Assembly (NCBI GenBank): GCA_039812375.1
Contig: JBDIAO010000002.1
Location: forward strand, 24,479-88,478
Direction of reading: 5' to 3'
DNA from: JAGOME01 sp039812375
Lineage (GTDB): Bacteria; Actinomycetota; Actinomycetes; Actinomycetales; Dermatophilaceae
Length of the DNA: 64,000 bases
The notes below the pieces were generated by a model. The model had not been told where the DNA came from. It was given only the letters and a program-made list of their open reading frames with translations, and did no database searches. Shown in pieces: positions 24,541 through 34,045 of the stretch (positions are counted from its first letter, which is position 1; every line of letters begins with the position of its first letter). Position numbers and translations under genes: made by a program.

Positions 24541-25584
24541 TTATGAGAGGCCGGCGTCGAGCCGTCCACCGGTCGCGGGCTCGACCACGCCGCGCTCGGT
24601 GACGACCGCGCAGATCCAGCGGGCAGGGGTGACGTCGAACGCAGGATTGAAGCCACGAGTACCCTCCGGGGCCACCCCCACCCCCCCGAATGACGTCACC
24701 TCGTCGCCGGGACGCTCCTCGATCTCGATCTGCGAGCCGTTCGCCAGCGACACATCGACGGTGGACCACGGCGCCGCGACGACGAAGGGGATCTGCGCCA
24801 CAGAGCACGCCAGCGCGACCCCGAGGGTGCCGATCTTGTTCGCTGTATCTCCGTTGGCGGCGATCCGATCCGCACCGACGACCGCGAGATCGACCAGGCC
24901 GCGCAGGATCGTCGAGGCGGCCGCAGCGTCCACCTGCAGCAGGTGTGGGATGCCTGCCTCGGTGAGTTCGTATGCCGTGAGCCGGGAACCTTGGAGCAAC
25001 GGGCGGGTCTCGTCAGCGATGACGAGCTCAAGCCGGTTCCGGGCGTGCAGCTCGTGGATGATGCCGAACGCGGTCCCCCACCCCGACGTCGCGAGCGCAC
25101 CGGTGTTGCAGTGGGTGAGGACCCGCAGTCGCTGCCGGTCGATCCGGGCCAGGAGCCAGTCCGCACCGAGCCGGGAAAGCTCCCGGTTGGCCCGCTCGTC
25201 GGCTGCAGCGAGCTCGCGGGCGGCCGCGAGCACCTCATCCCGCCCGCCGGCCACGAGGGACCGGACCTGGTCCACCCCCCAGGCAAGGTTGACGGCGGTT
25301 GGCCGGGCGTTGCGTACGGCGTCGATTGCCGCGTCAACCTGTGCTGCGTCCCAGCCCCTGCGCTCGCCCTCCTCGAGGGCGAGGGCGACACCGAGGGCAC
25401 CGGCAACACCGAGGGCCGGAGCGCCACGGACCGCGAGCTGCTGGATCGCCGCGACGAGGTCGGCGGTGGTGTCGACAACGCGGTCCGTGGCCACCGCCGG
25501 CAGCCGGGTCTGGTCGAGCAGGCGAACCGCACCGCGGCCGTCAGTGCCCGCAGTGTCGTCCCAGCTGATCGCGACGAGCGTCAT
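24541..25584 (-). CDS. mtnA: S-methyl-5-thioribose-1-phosphate isomerase
   Basis: A 347-residue aldose-ketose isomerase of the methionine salvage pathway, converting methylthioribose 1-phosphate to the ribulose form. Visible motifs are Arg-Gly-Ala-Pro-Ala-Leu-Gly near 50, Thr-His-Cys-Asn-Thr-Gly-Ala-Leu-Ala with the catalytic Cys near 155, and Gly-Ala-Asp-Arg-Ile-Ala-Ala-Asn-Gly-Asp near 236 with the catalytic Asp. The start at 25584 matches the family's N-terminus; the extra 23 codons to 25653 do not. It is upstream of coaE in the same direction; no other salvage gene is present. Confidence 0.93.
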   Translation of the reverse strand: MTLVAISWDDTAGTDGRGAVRLLDQTRLPAVATDRVVDTTADLVAAIQQLAVRGAPALGVAGALGVALALEEGERRGWDAAQVDAAIDAVRNARPTAVNLAWGVDQVRSLVAGGRDEVLAAARELAAADERANRELSRLGADWLLARIDRQRLRVLTHCNTGALATSGWGTAFGIIHELHARNRLELVIADETRPLLQGSRLTAYELTEAGIPHLLQVDAAAASTILRGLVDLAVVGADRIAANGDTANKIGTLGVALACSVAQIPFVVAAPWSTVDVSLANGSQIEIEERPGDEVTSFGGVGVAPEGTRGFNPAFDVTPARWICAVVTERGVVEPATGGRLDAGLS

Positions 25585-25712
25585 CGGTAGCCGGTGGAGC
25601 GCACGCGCAGACGCGGCACACGACCTCGAGGACACCTGTGCACTGCGGGACACACCATGACCTGACCCTAGCCTTCCCCCTGCCGCCCCGGCTCGTGGTG
25701 AATCATGGGGGT

Positions 25713-25730
25713 GGGACCCGCTAGGGTCCC
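25713..25730. promoter_or_regulatory. 18-bp perfect inverted repeat upstream of the universal stress gene
   Basis: GGGACCC at 25713-25719 and GGGTCCC at 25724-25730 flank GCTA, centred about 80 bp upstream of the stress-protein ATG. It may be an operator, or a hairpin in the leader. The GGGAC/GTCCC halves recall DosR boxes, but the spacing is 8 rather than 4 bases. Confidence 0.45.
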
Positions 25731-25802
25731 GATGACGGGCCCACCGGTGCCATCTCGGTCACCTCGGGGCGCCCACGACCTCCGTCACGGGAAGGCTGCG
25801 CC

Positions 25803-26684
25803 ATGTCACCACTGTCCGACTCGCCCATCGTCGTGGGTGTCGACGGGTCTGCGCCCGCAGCGGCTGCACTCGCCTGGGCCGCTCGCCGGGCCAAGATCAC
25901 CGGAGCCCGGGTGCACATCCTGCACGCCTTCGCCGTGGATCTCCCGATGCTCGGCTTCGGTGAGGTTGAGGATCGGGACTCCATCCGGCAGTATGCCGCG
26001 AGCCTCGTCACCGCGGCCACGGCACGGGTGCATTCCCTGGCTCCTGGAGCCAGGGTTACCACCTCGGTGGCCCGCGGCTTCGCCTCCCCAGCGCTGATCG
26101 CCGCCTCGCACGATGCACAAGCAGTCGTCGTCGGCACGACCGGGCAGGGCACATTGAGCAAGATCAGCCTCGGCCCGGTCGCGATGCAGGTGGCCACCCA
26201 CGCGGCGTGCCCGATCGTCCTCGTCGCCGACGAGATGTCGGCCCCGACCGACCCGCCTCGAGTGGTCGTCGGAGTCGACGGCTCCGAGGCGTCTTTGCGA
26301 GCGCTCGACAAGGCTGTCGAGCAGGCCGGTGTCCTCGGTGCGACCCTGGAAGTGGTCCATGCTTGGCAGGCCCGCAGCGTCAACGACCCCAACCTGAGCG
26401 CCGGGTCGAACTGGGCGGACTACGAAGGGCGGGTCACCTCACTGGTGACCGACCGGGTTGCTCGTGCCCCGCGCCCGGCTGCGCTGGCCAACACGGACCG
26501 CCCGGTCCCAGCGGTCGAGCTCGTGCGCGGCGACCCGGTCAAAGTCCTCGCAGAGCGCAGCAAGGGCGCCGCGGAGATCATCGTTGGCTGCCGCGGCGCA
26601 GGAGGTTTCCCGGGCCTACATCTCGGCACGGTCGCCCTCGGCCTGCTCGGCCGGGCACGGTGCCCGCTCATGCTCATCCACTGA
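25803..26684 (+). CDS. tandem-domain universal stress protein
   Basis: A 293-residue protein made of two Usp domains (about 1-145 and 150-293). Each begins with Val-Val-Gly-Val-Asp-Gly-Ser. The ATP-binding pattern Gly-X2-Gly-X9-Gly-(Ser/Thr) is seen near 113-130 of domain 1 (Gly-Thr-Thr-Gly-Gln-Gly-Thr-Leu) and in altered form in domain 2 (Gly-Cys-Arg-Gly-Ala-Gly-Gly-Phe). Such proteins are induced by starvation, hypoxia or antibiotics and act in the cytoplasm. AAGG lies 9 bases before the ATG. It is divergent from mtnA. Confidence 0.93.
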   Translation: MSPLSDSPIVVGVDGSAPAAAALAWAARRAKITGARVHILHAFAVDLPMLGFGEVEDRDSIRQYAASLVTAATARVHSLAPGARVTTSVARGFASPALIAASHDAQAVVVGTTGQGTLSKISLGPVAMQVATHAACPIVLVADEMSAPTDPPRVVVGVDGSEASLRALDKAVEQAGVLGATLEVVHAWQARSVNDPNLSAGSNWADYEGRVTSLVTDRVARAPRPAALANTDRPVPAVELVRGDPVKVLAERSKGAAEIIVGCRGAGGFPGLHLGTVALGLLGRARCPLMLIH

Positions 26685-26744
26685 GCCGGCCCGCTCTTCC
26701 ACTGAGCCGGCCCGACCCTCAGAGCCGGCCGACGCGCTGAGCCA

Positions 26745-28889
26745 TCAGGTGGTGATGCCGAGTCGGTCGAGGATGAAGGCCCACTCCCAGGCGATCTGCT
26801 CCCAGGCGGCATACCGACCACTGCGACCCATATGACCGGCCGCCATCTCTGTGCGCAGCAGGATCGGCCGAGTCGTTGTGTCGTTGGTCACGGTGGCCCG
26901 CAGCCGCGCCACCCACTTGGCCGGCTCGGTGCACGACACCCGGGTGTCGTGCAGTGATGCTGTCGCCAAGATGGCCGGATAGTCGCGCGCCACGATGTTC
27001 TCGTAGGGCGAGTAGGACTTCATCACGGCATACACCTGCGGGTCGGTGAGCGGGTTCCCCCACTCGTCCCACTCCCCCACGGTGAGCGGCATCTCCGGGA
27101 TCAGGGTGGTCGTCAAGGCATCGACGAACGGCACCGCAGCGTGCGCGACGGCAAACTTCTCCGGCGCGAGGTTGACCACCGCGCCCACGAGCAGCCCGCC
27201 GGCCGAACCCCCTTCGAGCGCGATCCGATCCGGTGCCATCCACCCGGCAGCGACCAAAGCATCCCGAGCAGCAACAGTGTCGGAGAACGTATTCGGCTTG
27301 GCGAGGAGCTTGCCGTCGTCATACCACTGTCTCCCCATCTCCCCCCCGCCGCGCACGTGGGCCACGGCGAAGACGACTCCCCGGTCGAGCAGGCAGAGCC
27401 GGGCGATGGAGAAGTAGGGGTCGCTGCTCACCTCGTAGGACCCGTACGCCGTGAGCAGCCCGGGCGCGGTGGCGTCCGTGACGATCCCAGCCCGGGCCAC
27501 CACGGACACCGGAACCGCTGTCCCGTCCGCGGCCCTGGCCCACAACCGGTGCTCCTGGTACTGACTCGAGTCGAAGCCTCCCAGAACCTGCTGCCGCTTC
27601 AGGACTGTCTGCTCCCCGTTCACCAGGTCGACCTCGAGGATGGTCCGCGGAATGGTGTAGGACTCGAGCACCACCTGCACGGTGCGCTGCGCCGCCTCCG
27701 GGTTGTCGCCGAGTCCGACGGTGTGCACCGCTGCGTCGAACCTCAGGTCCCAGGCCGGCCCGAAGCTCTCCGGTCCCAGGATCGCCGGATCTGCGCGCAC
27801 CGGCAGCACCCGAAGCGCGGTCATCCCGTTGCTGCGCAACGACAACACAGCCCAACGGTCGAAGGAGTCGACGGCGAGGAACCGCTCGCCTCGTCCTGAG
27901 TCGAGCAGGGGACGCCACTGTTCGTGCCCGGTCGCACCCAGCGGCGCCCAGGCCAGGTCAGCGTCGCTGTGGTCGGCGTTGTGAACGATGAGCAGTCCGG
28001 CCGCGGACGGCTCGACGTCGTATTCGACACCCTCACGCCGAGGGGTGACGCAGCGCAACTCCCGGTCAGGGTGATCGGTGGGCAACAGCCACACCTCGGA
28101 GGTCGTCCGGCTGGCCAGGGTGAGGATCAGCCAACGCCGGTCCCGGCTGCTGCCGAGCTCCAGGGCGAACCGCTCATCGTTCTCCTGGTGGACCAGGACA
28201 TCCTGGGTGGGGTCCGAGCCGATCCGGTGCCGCCACAGCTGGTGGGGGCGCCAGGTCTGGTCGAGGCGAGTGTAGAAGACGAACTCCGCGGCTGCGTCGA
28301 ACTCCACACCGTAGCCGACACCGGTCAGGGCCTCGTCCCGGATGGTGCCGGTGGCCAGGTCGACGACAGCGAGATCGAAGCGTTCCTCACCGGTGAGGTC
28401 GACGGCATACCCCAAGGTGCCGTGATCCTCGCTCACAGTGAGAGCACCCAGGGCGAAGAACTCACTGCCGGCGGCCAGGGTGTTGCCGTCCAGGAGCACC
28501 TGCTCGCCGGAGATGGGGGTGGCGACGTCTGGCCGTTCCGCCCGGTCCACAATTGGGGCCCGGACGTACAGCGGATACGACAGCCCCTCGATCGTGCGGG
28601 TGTAGTACCACCAGGGCCCGTCGGCGACCGGCACCGAGGCGTCGGTCTCCAGGACCCGTGACCTGATCTCGTCGAAGATCCTTCCCCGAAGACCGCCCAG
28701 TGCTGCCGTGCACGCCTCCGCGTAGGCGTTCTCGGCGCTCAGGTAGTCCAGGAACTCTCCGGACCCGGTATCTCGCATCCACTCATACGGATCCTCGACG
28801 ACGTCGCCGTGGTGTTCCCGGCGGTGCGGACGGACGGCGGCAACCGGCGGAGGCAGATCCGCGCTCGCGCCGGCGGGGGCAGCGGGCAT
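26745..28889 (-). CDS. ptrB: prolyl oligopeptidase-family serine peptidase (oligopeptidase B-like)
   Basis: A 714-residue S9A peptidase. An N-terminal beta-propeller (about 70-420) gates a C-terminal alpha/beta hydrolase. The catalytic triad is visible: Ser in Gly-Gly-Ser-Ala-Gly-Gly-Leu near 555, Asp in Leu-His-Asp-Thr-Arg-Val-Ser near 643, and His in Ala-Gly-His-Met-Gly near 690. Gly-Gly-Glu-Met-Gly-Arg-Gln-Trp-Tyr and the Asp-Pro-Tyr-Glu-Trp-Met segment are typical of oligopeptidase B, which cuts short peptides after basic residues. No signal peptide. The ATG lies 2 bp after dnaE. Confidence 0.92.
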   Translation of the reverse strand: MPAAPAGASADLPPPVAAVRPHRREHHGDVVEDPYEWMRDTGSGEFLDYLSAENAYAEACTAALGGLRGRIFDEIRSRVLETDASVPVADGPWWYYTRTIEGLSYPLYVRAPIVDRAERPDVATPISGEQVLLDGNTLAAGSEFFALGALTVSEDHGTLGYAVDLTGEERFDLAVVDLATGTIRDEALTGVGYGVEFDAAAEFVFYTRLDQTWRPHQLWRHRIGSDPTQDVLVHQENDERFALELGSSRDRRWLILTLASRTTSEVWLLPTDHPDRELRCVTPRREGVEYDVEPSAAGLLIVHNADHSDADLAWAPLGATGHEQWRPLLDSGRGERFLAVDSFDRWAVLSLRSNGMTALRVLPVRADPAILGPESFGPAWDLRFDAAVHTVGLGDNPEAAQRTVQVVLESYTIPRTILEVDLVNGEQTVLKRQQVLGGFDSSQYQEHRLWARAADGTAVPVSVVARAGIVTDATAPGLLTAYGSYEVSSDPYFSIARLCLLDRGVVFAVAHVRGGGEMGRQWYDDGKLLAKPNTFSDTVAARDALVAAGWMAPDRIALEGGSAGGLLVGAVVNLAPEKFAVAHAAVPFVDALTTTLIPEMPLTVGEWDEWGNPLTDPQVYAVMKSYSPYENIVARDYPAILATASLHDTRVSCTEPAKWVARLRATVTNDTTTRPILLRTEMAAGHMGRSGRYAAWEQIAWEWAFILDRLGITT

Positions 28890-28891
28890 GC

Positions 28892-31800
28892 TCAGCCTCC
28901 CGAGAGGCAGCGAGGACCGAGGAGCACCTTGAGGTCGCCGAAGAGAGCATCACTGGCGGTGACCCGGTAGGCGGCGTCGAGTTGCAGCTCGACCCGGCGC
29001 CCCGGTTTGACCAGTCGTAGCTGGACCTCGGTCGCTCCGGGATGGTTGGCGAGGACGGCCTTGAGCTCCTCGATCCTGCCGGTAGTCGCCTTGAGAGTGT
29101 CCATGGTGAGCACGACCGGGGGGCGCGGGCCCTCGGTGATGTCGGGCAAGGTGAGGTCCAAGGCGGCGACCGAGACCGACTCGTCCCGCCGGACCTTGCC
29201 CCGGACGACGGCGACGAGATCCTGGGCGAGCATCGTCGAGACGGTTTCGTAGAAGTTGGGGAACATCAGCACCTCGACAGCGCCACCGAGGTCTTCGATG
29301 GTGGCGATCGCCCACAGGTCGCCCTTCTTCGTGCGCTTGAACTGCAGCGCCGTAATCAGCCCGGCGATGGTCACCATGGTCCCGTCGGGAGGACCGTCGT
29401 CGCCGGTGACGGCGGAGATATCGATGTCGGCGTGGGCGGTCAGCACGTGTTCCAGGCCGAGCAGCGGATGGTCGGAGACATAGAGGCCGAGCATCTCGCG
29501 CTCGAAGGAGAGCAGGGTCGCCTTGTCCCACTCGGCCTTCGGCACCACAGTCAGACCCATGAGATCGCCGCTGGTCCCATCCGGAGCATCGTCGAAGGCG
29601 CCGAAGAGGCTGTCCTGCCCGATCGCCTCCTGCTTCTTGATGGCGACGAAGGCCTCGACGTACTCCTCGTGGATCCGGATCAGCCCCATCCGGGACTCAC
29701 CAAGCCCGTCGAAGGCACCAGCCTTGATCAGCGACTCGATCGTCCGCTTGTTCGCCACCGTGGTCGCGCACTTGGCGAGGAAGTCGGCGAATCCGGTGAA
29801 GGCCCCCTTGTCGCGACGGGCCGCGACGATCTCGTCGACCACGTGCTGGCCGACGTTGCGGACCGCGTTGAGCCCGAACCGGATATCGGCACCAACGGCA
29901 GCGAACTGGGCCACGGACTCGTTGACGTCCGGAGGGAGGACTTTGATACCCATCCGGCGGCACTCGGCGAGGTAGAGGGCGCTCTTGTCCTTGTCGTCGC
30001 CCACACTGGTGAGCAGGGCCGCCATGTACTCAGCCGGGTAGTTCGCTTTGAGGTAAGCGGTCCAGTACGAGACGAGGCCGTATGCCGCGGTGTGCGCCTT
30101 GTTGAAGGCATAGTCCGAGAAGGGGACGAGGACCCCCCACAGTGCGGCGATCGACGCCTCGGTGAAACCGTTCGCTGTCATTCCCTCGGAGAACGGCAGG
30201 TACTCGGCGTCGAGGACCTCCTTCTTCTTCTTGCCCATGGCTCGCCGGAGCAGGTCGGCCTTGCCCAGGGTGTATCCGGCGAGCTTCTGGGCGATCTCCA
30301 TGACCTGTTCCTGGTAGATGACCAGTCCGTAGGTCGTGGCCAGGATGGGCTCGAGCGCAGCGACCATCTCCGGCTGAAGCTTGCCCTTGAGCTGGGGGTC
30401 AAGTGGGATGAGCTCCTGTTTACCGTTCTTGCGCAGCGCGAAGTTGGTGTGTGCGTTGACGCCCATGGGGCCGGGGCGATAAAGCGCGAGAGCGGCGGAG
30501 ATGTCCTCGAAGTTGTCCGGTTGCATCAGGCGGAGCAGGCTGCGCATACCCCCACCGTCGAGTTGGAAGACCCCGAGGGTGTCTCCGCGGCCGAGCAGCG
30601 CGTAGGTGTCCGGGTCGGTCGGATCGTCCCGCAGGGCATCCAGGTCGAGATCGACGCCGCGATTGGCCCGAACGTTGGCGAGGGCGTCGTCGAGGATGGT
30701 GAGGTTCCGCAGGCCGAGGAAGTCCATCTTGACCAGCCCGAGAGCTTCACACATCGGGTAGTCGAACTGGGTGATGACCTGCCCGTCCTGCAGGCGCCGC
30801 ATGACCGGGATGACGTCGATGAGCGGCTCGCTGCTCATGATGACTCCGGCGGCATGAACGCCCCACTGCCGGATGAGCCCTTCGAGACCCTGCGCCGTGG
30901 TCACGACCTCCTTGAGCGGGGCTTCGGAGTCCACCAGTTTGCGGAAGTCGGCGCCCTCGGCATACCTCTTGTGCTCGGGGTCGTAGATATCGGTGAGGGG
31001 CACGCCCTTACCCATGACGTCCGGTGGCATCGCCTTGGTGAGCTGCTCCCCGACACTGAACGGGTGCCCCAGGACGCGGGCGGCGTCCTTGACTGCCTGC
31101 TTGGCTTTGATGCGGCCGTAGGTGACGATCTGGGCGACCCGGTCGTCGCCGTACTTCTGGGTGACGTAACGGATGACCTCACTGCGGCGACGCTCGTCGA
31201 AGTCGACGTCGAAGTCAGGCAGTGAGGGTCGTTCGGGATTGAGGAACCGCTCGAAGATCAGGCCGTGTCGGATCGGGTCCAGGTCCGTGATCCGCATCGC
31301 ATAAGCGCACATCGACCCGGCGCCCGAGCCGCGGCCTGGCCCGACCCGGATCCCGTGGTCCTTGGCCCACGTGATGAAGTCCGCGACGACGAGGAAGTAC
31401 CCGCAGTAGCCCTTCGAGGTGATGATGCCGGTCTCGTATTCCGCCTGTGCGGCGGCATACTCCGGGACCCCGCCGGGGAAACGCGCGGCAAGCCCACGCT
31501 TGACCTCCTCGGCGAACCAGCTCTCCTCGCTCTCCCCGGGCGGGCACGGGAAGCGCGGCATGAAGCGACCCTCGGCCTCAGTGAAGGACACCTCGCACAT
31601 CTCGGCGATGCGCAGGGTGTTGTCACAGGCCTGGGGTAGCTCACGCCAGGTATGCCGCATCTCCGCCGGGCTCATCAGATAGAAGGTCTCGGCGTCGAAC
31701 TTGAACCGACCCGGATCCATCAGGGTCGAGCCGGACTGGACGCACAGCAGCGCACCGTGGGCCTTGGCATCGTCGGGACCGACGTAGTGTAAGTCGTTGG

Positions 31801-32497
31801 TCGCCACGAGCGGGAGCCCGAGCTCCCGGGCAAGTCGGAGCAGGTCGCGCTGCACCCGGCGCTCGATGTCCAGGCCGTGGTCCATGAGTTCGCAGAAGTA
31901 GTTCTCGGCACCGAAGATGTCCCGGTAGTCGGAGGCTGCCTGCTTCGCGAGGTCGTACTGCCCCAAGCGGATCCGGGTTTGGATCTCCCCGGACGGGCAT
32001 CCGGTCGTGGCGATCAGCCCGGCACCGTGGGCGCTGAGCAGCTCGGTGTCCACCCGTGGCCACTTGGCATAGACCTGGTCCAGGCTTGCCTGGCTGTTCA
32101 TGGCGAACAGGTTGCGCAGCCCGGCGTCGTCCTTGGCGAGCAGGGTCATGTGGGTGTAGGCACCGGATCCGGAGACGTCGTCACCGTTGTTGCTCTGCTC
32201 GTCGCCCCACCGCACCCGGGTCCGGTCCTTGCGGTGGGTGCCGGGGGTGACGTAGGCCTCGACCCCGATGATCGGCTTGACACCGGTGCCTTGCGCCGTC
32301 TTCCAGAACTCATGGGCGCCGAAGAGGTAGCCGTGGTCGGTCATCGCCAGAGCCGGCATCCCCATGGCCGCAGCTCGGTCGAACAGGTCACCGATACGCG
32401 CGGCTCCGTCGAGCATCGAGTACTCGGTGTGGACGTGGAGGTGAACGAAGCTGTCCTCGGTCCTCGAGGGGGTCTTCGTGGCGGGCTGGTCGGACAT
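28892..32497 (-). CDS. dnaE: DNA polymerase III alpha subunit
   Basis: A 1201-residue replicative C-family polymerase. The PHP domain begins with Phe-Val-His-Leu-His-Val-His-Thr-Glu-Tyr-Ser near residue 20 and retains the metal-binding histidines. The catalytic aspartates are in Pro-Asp-Phe-Asp-Val-Asp-Phe-Asp near 425. Tandem HhH and a C-terminal OB fold (Val-Thr-Ile-Ala-Gly-Leu-Ile near 1030) follow, with the Glu-Arg-Glu-Met-Leu-Gly-Leu-Tyr-Val-Ser-Asp-His-Pro-Leu hallmark. This is the DnaE1 type. The ATG at 32497 has AGGATGG upstream; 59 further upstream codons are not used. It ends the long dcw-side gene run and is closely followed by ptrB. Confidence 0.98.
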   Translation of the reverse strand: MSDQPATKTPSRTEDSFVHLHVHTEYSMLDGAARIGDLFDRAAAMGMPALAMTDHGYLFGAHEFWKTAQGTGVKPIIGVEAYVTPGTHRKDRTRVRWGDEQSNNGDDVSGSGAYTHMTLLAKDDAGLRNLFAMNSQASLDQVYAKWPRVDTELLSAHGAGLIATTGCPSGEIQTRIRLGQYDLAKQAASDYRDIFGAENYFCELMDHGLDIERRVQRDLLRLARELGLPLVATNDLHYVGPDDAKAHGALLCVQSGSTLMDPGRFKFDAETFYLMSPAEMRHTWRELPQACDNTLRIAEMCEVSFTEAEGRFMPRFPCPPGESEESWFAEEVKRGLAARFPGGVPEYAAAQAEYETGIITSKGYCGYFLVVADFITWAKDHGIRVGPGRGSGAGSMCAYAMRITDLDPIRHGLIFERFLNPERPSLPDFDVDFDERRRSEVIRYVTQKYGDDRVAQIVTYGRIKAKQAVKDAARVLGHPFSVGEQLTKAMPPDVMGKGVPLTDIYDPEHKRYAEGADFRKLVDSEAPLKEVVTTAQGLEGLIRQWGVHAAGVIMSSEPLIDVIPVMRRLQDGQVITQFDYPMCEALGLVKMDFLGLRNLTILDDALANVRANRGVDLDLDALRDDPTDPDTYALLGRGDTLGVFQLDGGGMRSLLRLMQPDNFEDISAALALYRPGPMGVNAHTNFALRKNGKQELIPLDPQLKGKLQPEMVAALEPILATTYGLVIYQEQVMEIAQKLAGYTLGKADLLRRAMGKKKKEVLDAEYLPFSEGMTANGFTEASIAALWGVLVPFSDYAFNKAHTAAYGLVSYWTAYLKANYPAEYMAALLTSVGDDKDKSALYLAECRRMGIKVLPPDVNESVAQFAAVGADIRFGLNAVRNVGQHVVDEIVAARRDKGAFTGFADFLAKCATTVANKRTIESLIKAGAFDGLGESRMGLIRIHEEYVEAFVAIKKQEAIGQDSLFGAFDDAPDGTSGDLMGLTVVPKAEWDKATLLSFEREMLGLYVSDHPLLGLEHVLTAHADIDISAVTGDDGPPDGTMVTIAGLITALQFKRTKKGDLWAIATIEDLGGAVEVLMFPNFYETVSTMLAQDLVAVVRGKVRRDESVSVAALDLTLPDITEGPRPPVVLTMDTLKATTGRIEELKAVLANHPGATEVQLRLVKPGRRVELQLDAAYRVTASDALFGDLKVLLGPRCLSGG

Positions 32498-32559
32498 CGC
32501 GGCCCATCCTAAGTCGACCGGCCGACATCGGTGTGCCGAGCCACGCTCGGTGGCGACAC

Positions 32560-33489
32560 TCAGGCCGCCAGACGGTCGAGGGCCCGGCGCAGGTCCTGCG
32601 GGTAGGGGCTCTCGAAGGTGACCCACTCCCCGGATCCCGGGTGTTCGAAGCCGAGTCCGTGGGCGTGCAGCCACTGCCGCTCCAGGCCGAGCCGGCGGGC
32701 GAGGATGGGATCCGCCCCATAGAGCGGGTCCCCGACGCAGGGGTGCCGGATCGCTGCCATGTGCACCCGGATCTGATGGGTCCGTCCGGTCTCCAGGTGC
32801 ACTTCGAGCAGGCTGGCGTGCGGGAATGCCTCGATGAGTTCATAGTGGGTCACCGCTGATTTACCCGAGGTCATCACGGCGAACATGAACTCGGCACCGG
32901 GCCGCCGACCGATCGGTGCGTCGATCGTGCCGACGAGTGGGTCCGGCAGGCCCTGGACGAGTGCGTGATAGGTCTTGTCCACCCGACGCTGCGTGAACGC
33001 CCGCTTGAGGATGCTGTAGGCCCGCTCGGACTTGCACACGACCATAAGTCCGCTCGTGCCGACGTCGAGGCGGCTGACGATGCCCTGGCGCTCACTCGCA
33101 CCGCTCGTCGAAACTCGGTAGCCCGCCGCCTTCAGGCCACCGAGCACGGTCGGTCCGGTCCAGTTGACGCTCGGGTGCGCCGCGACGCCCACTGGCTTGT
33201 CGACGACGACGACGTCCTCGTCGTCATGGACGATCCGCATCCCGGGCACAGGCTCAGCCACGATCTCCAGGCTCGGTGGTGTCCGGGCGCCAGGCAGGCT
33301 GACCTCGAGAAGGTCACCTGCGAGCACCCGGTGGGACTTGCCGACAGCAGCCCCGTTGACGATCACCTCACCGGCACCGGCGAGCTCAGCGGCCCGGGAG
33401 CGGGAGAGGCCGAGGAGGCGGGCCAGGGCCGAGTCGACCCGCTCACCGTCTAGGCCTTCAGGGATAGGCAGGGTCCGGTGTTCAGCCAC
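32560..33489 (-). CDS. rluD: RluD-family 23S rRNA pseudouridine synthase
   Basis: A 309-residue synthase. An N-terminal S4 RNA-binding domain (about 14-75, with Gly-Leu-Ser-Arg-Ser-Arg-Ala) precedes the catalytic domain, whose Asp is in Ser-Arg-Leu-Asp-Val-Gly-Thr-Ser-Gly-Leu near 145. His-Leu-Glu-Thr-Gly-Arg-Thr-His-Gln-Ile-Arg-Val-His is near 235. It isomerises uridines in large-subunit rRNA. The GTG start overlaps the end of lspA by 8 bp, an arrangement shared with many bacteria. Confidence 0.95.
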   Translation of the reverse strand: MAEHRTLPIPEGLDGERVDSALARLLGLSRSRAAELAGAGEVIVNGAAVGKSHRVLAGDLLEVSLPGARTPPSLEIVAEPVPGMRIVHDDEDVVVVDKPVGVAAHPSVNWTGPTVLGGLKAAGYRVSTSGASERQGIVSRLDVGTSGLMVVCKSERAYSILKRAFTQRRVDKTYHALVQGLPDPLVGTIDAPIGRRPGAEFMFAVMTSGKSAVTHYELIEAFPHASLLEVHLETGRTHQIRVHMAAIRHPCVGDPLYGADPILARRLGLERQWLHAHGLGFEHPGSGEWVTFESPYPQDLRRALDRLAA

Positions 33490-34045
33490 TGTCGTCCGTC
33501 CCGGCGGTGAGGGGGGTTCCGCGCAGGAACAGCACGGCCAAGAGGGCGGCCGCGACGACGATGGCGATGTCCGCGACGTTGCCGATGAAGAGCCCGAAGT
33601 AGTCGATGAAGTCGACGACGTGCCCCCGGGCGAACCCGGGCTGGCGTAGGAGTCGATCGGCGAGGTTGCCCAGCGAGCCGCCGATAAGCAGGCCCAGAGC
33701 GACCGCCCAAGGGAGTGTGTTGACCCGCAAGGCAGCCCGGATCGCCACGAACGTGATGACGAGGGCGAGGACCGTGAGAACCCAGGTCATCCCTGCACCG
33801 ATGGAGAACGCTGCCCCGCTGTTGGCGATGAGGTTCAGCTGGATCCAGTCCCCGACGAGTGGGCGAGGCTGCGCCAGCGTGAGCGTATGCAGCGCCCAGA
33901 CCTTGCTTCCCTGGTCGGCCAGGAGGGTGAGCAGGGCAATCGCGACCAGGACACGCCGGGGCTGCGTCGCCCCAGCGGACAGCTCCTGCGGCGACGCAGG
34001 TGGTGTCGCCGGGGCCGTCAGTGACGTTCCTGCTGGATCTTGCAT
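33482..34045 (-). CDS. lspA: lipoprotein signal peptidase
   Basis: A 188-residue membrane aspartyl peptidase with four hydrophobic segments. The catalytic aspartates are in Gly-Gly-Ser-Leu-Gly-Asn-Leu-Ala-Asp-Arg near 120 and Phe-Ile-Gly-Asn-Val-Ala-Asp-Ile-Ala near 155. It cleaves signal peptides of lipoproteins such as the LivJ-type protein here. The ATG at 34045 lies 28 bp inside the preceding zinc-finger gene; a start still further upstream would overlap more. An N-terminal tail of about 35 residues precedes the first helix. Confidence 0.93.
   Translation of the reverse strand: MQDPAGTSLTAPATPPASPQELSAGATQPRRVLVAIALLTLLADQGSKVWALHTLTLAQPRPLVGDWIQLNLIANSGAAFSIGAGMTWVLTVLALVITFVAIRAALRVNTLPWAVALGLLIGGSLGNLADRLLRQPGFARGHVVDFIDYFGLFIGNVADIAIVVAAALLAVLFLRGTPLTAGTDDSG

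Noticed and set aside
25713..25730. A DosR box
   Set aside because: The half-sites match but the spacing is 8 instead of 4 bases, so it is kept only as an unassigned inverted repeat.
29042..31225. A 727-codon rightward open frame
   Set aside because: Antisense to dnaE, with no domain pattern; stop-poor only because of GC content.
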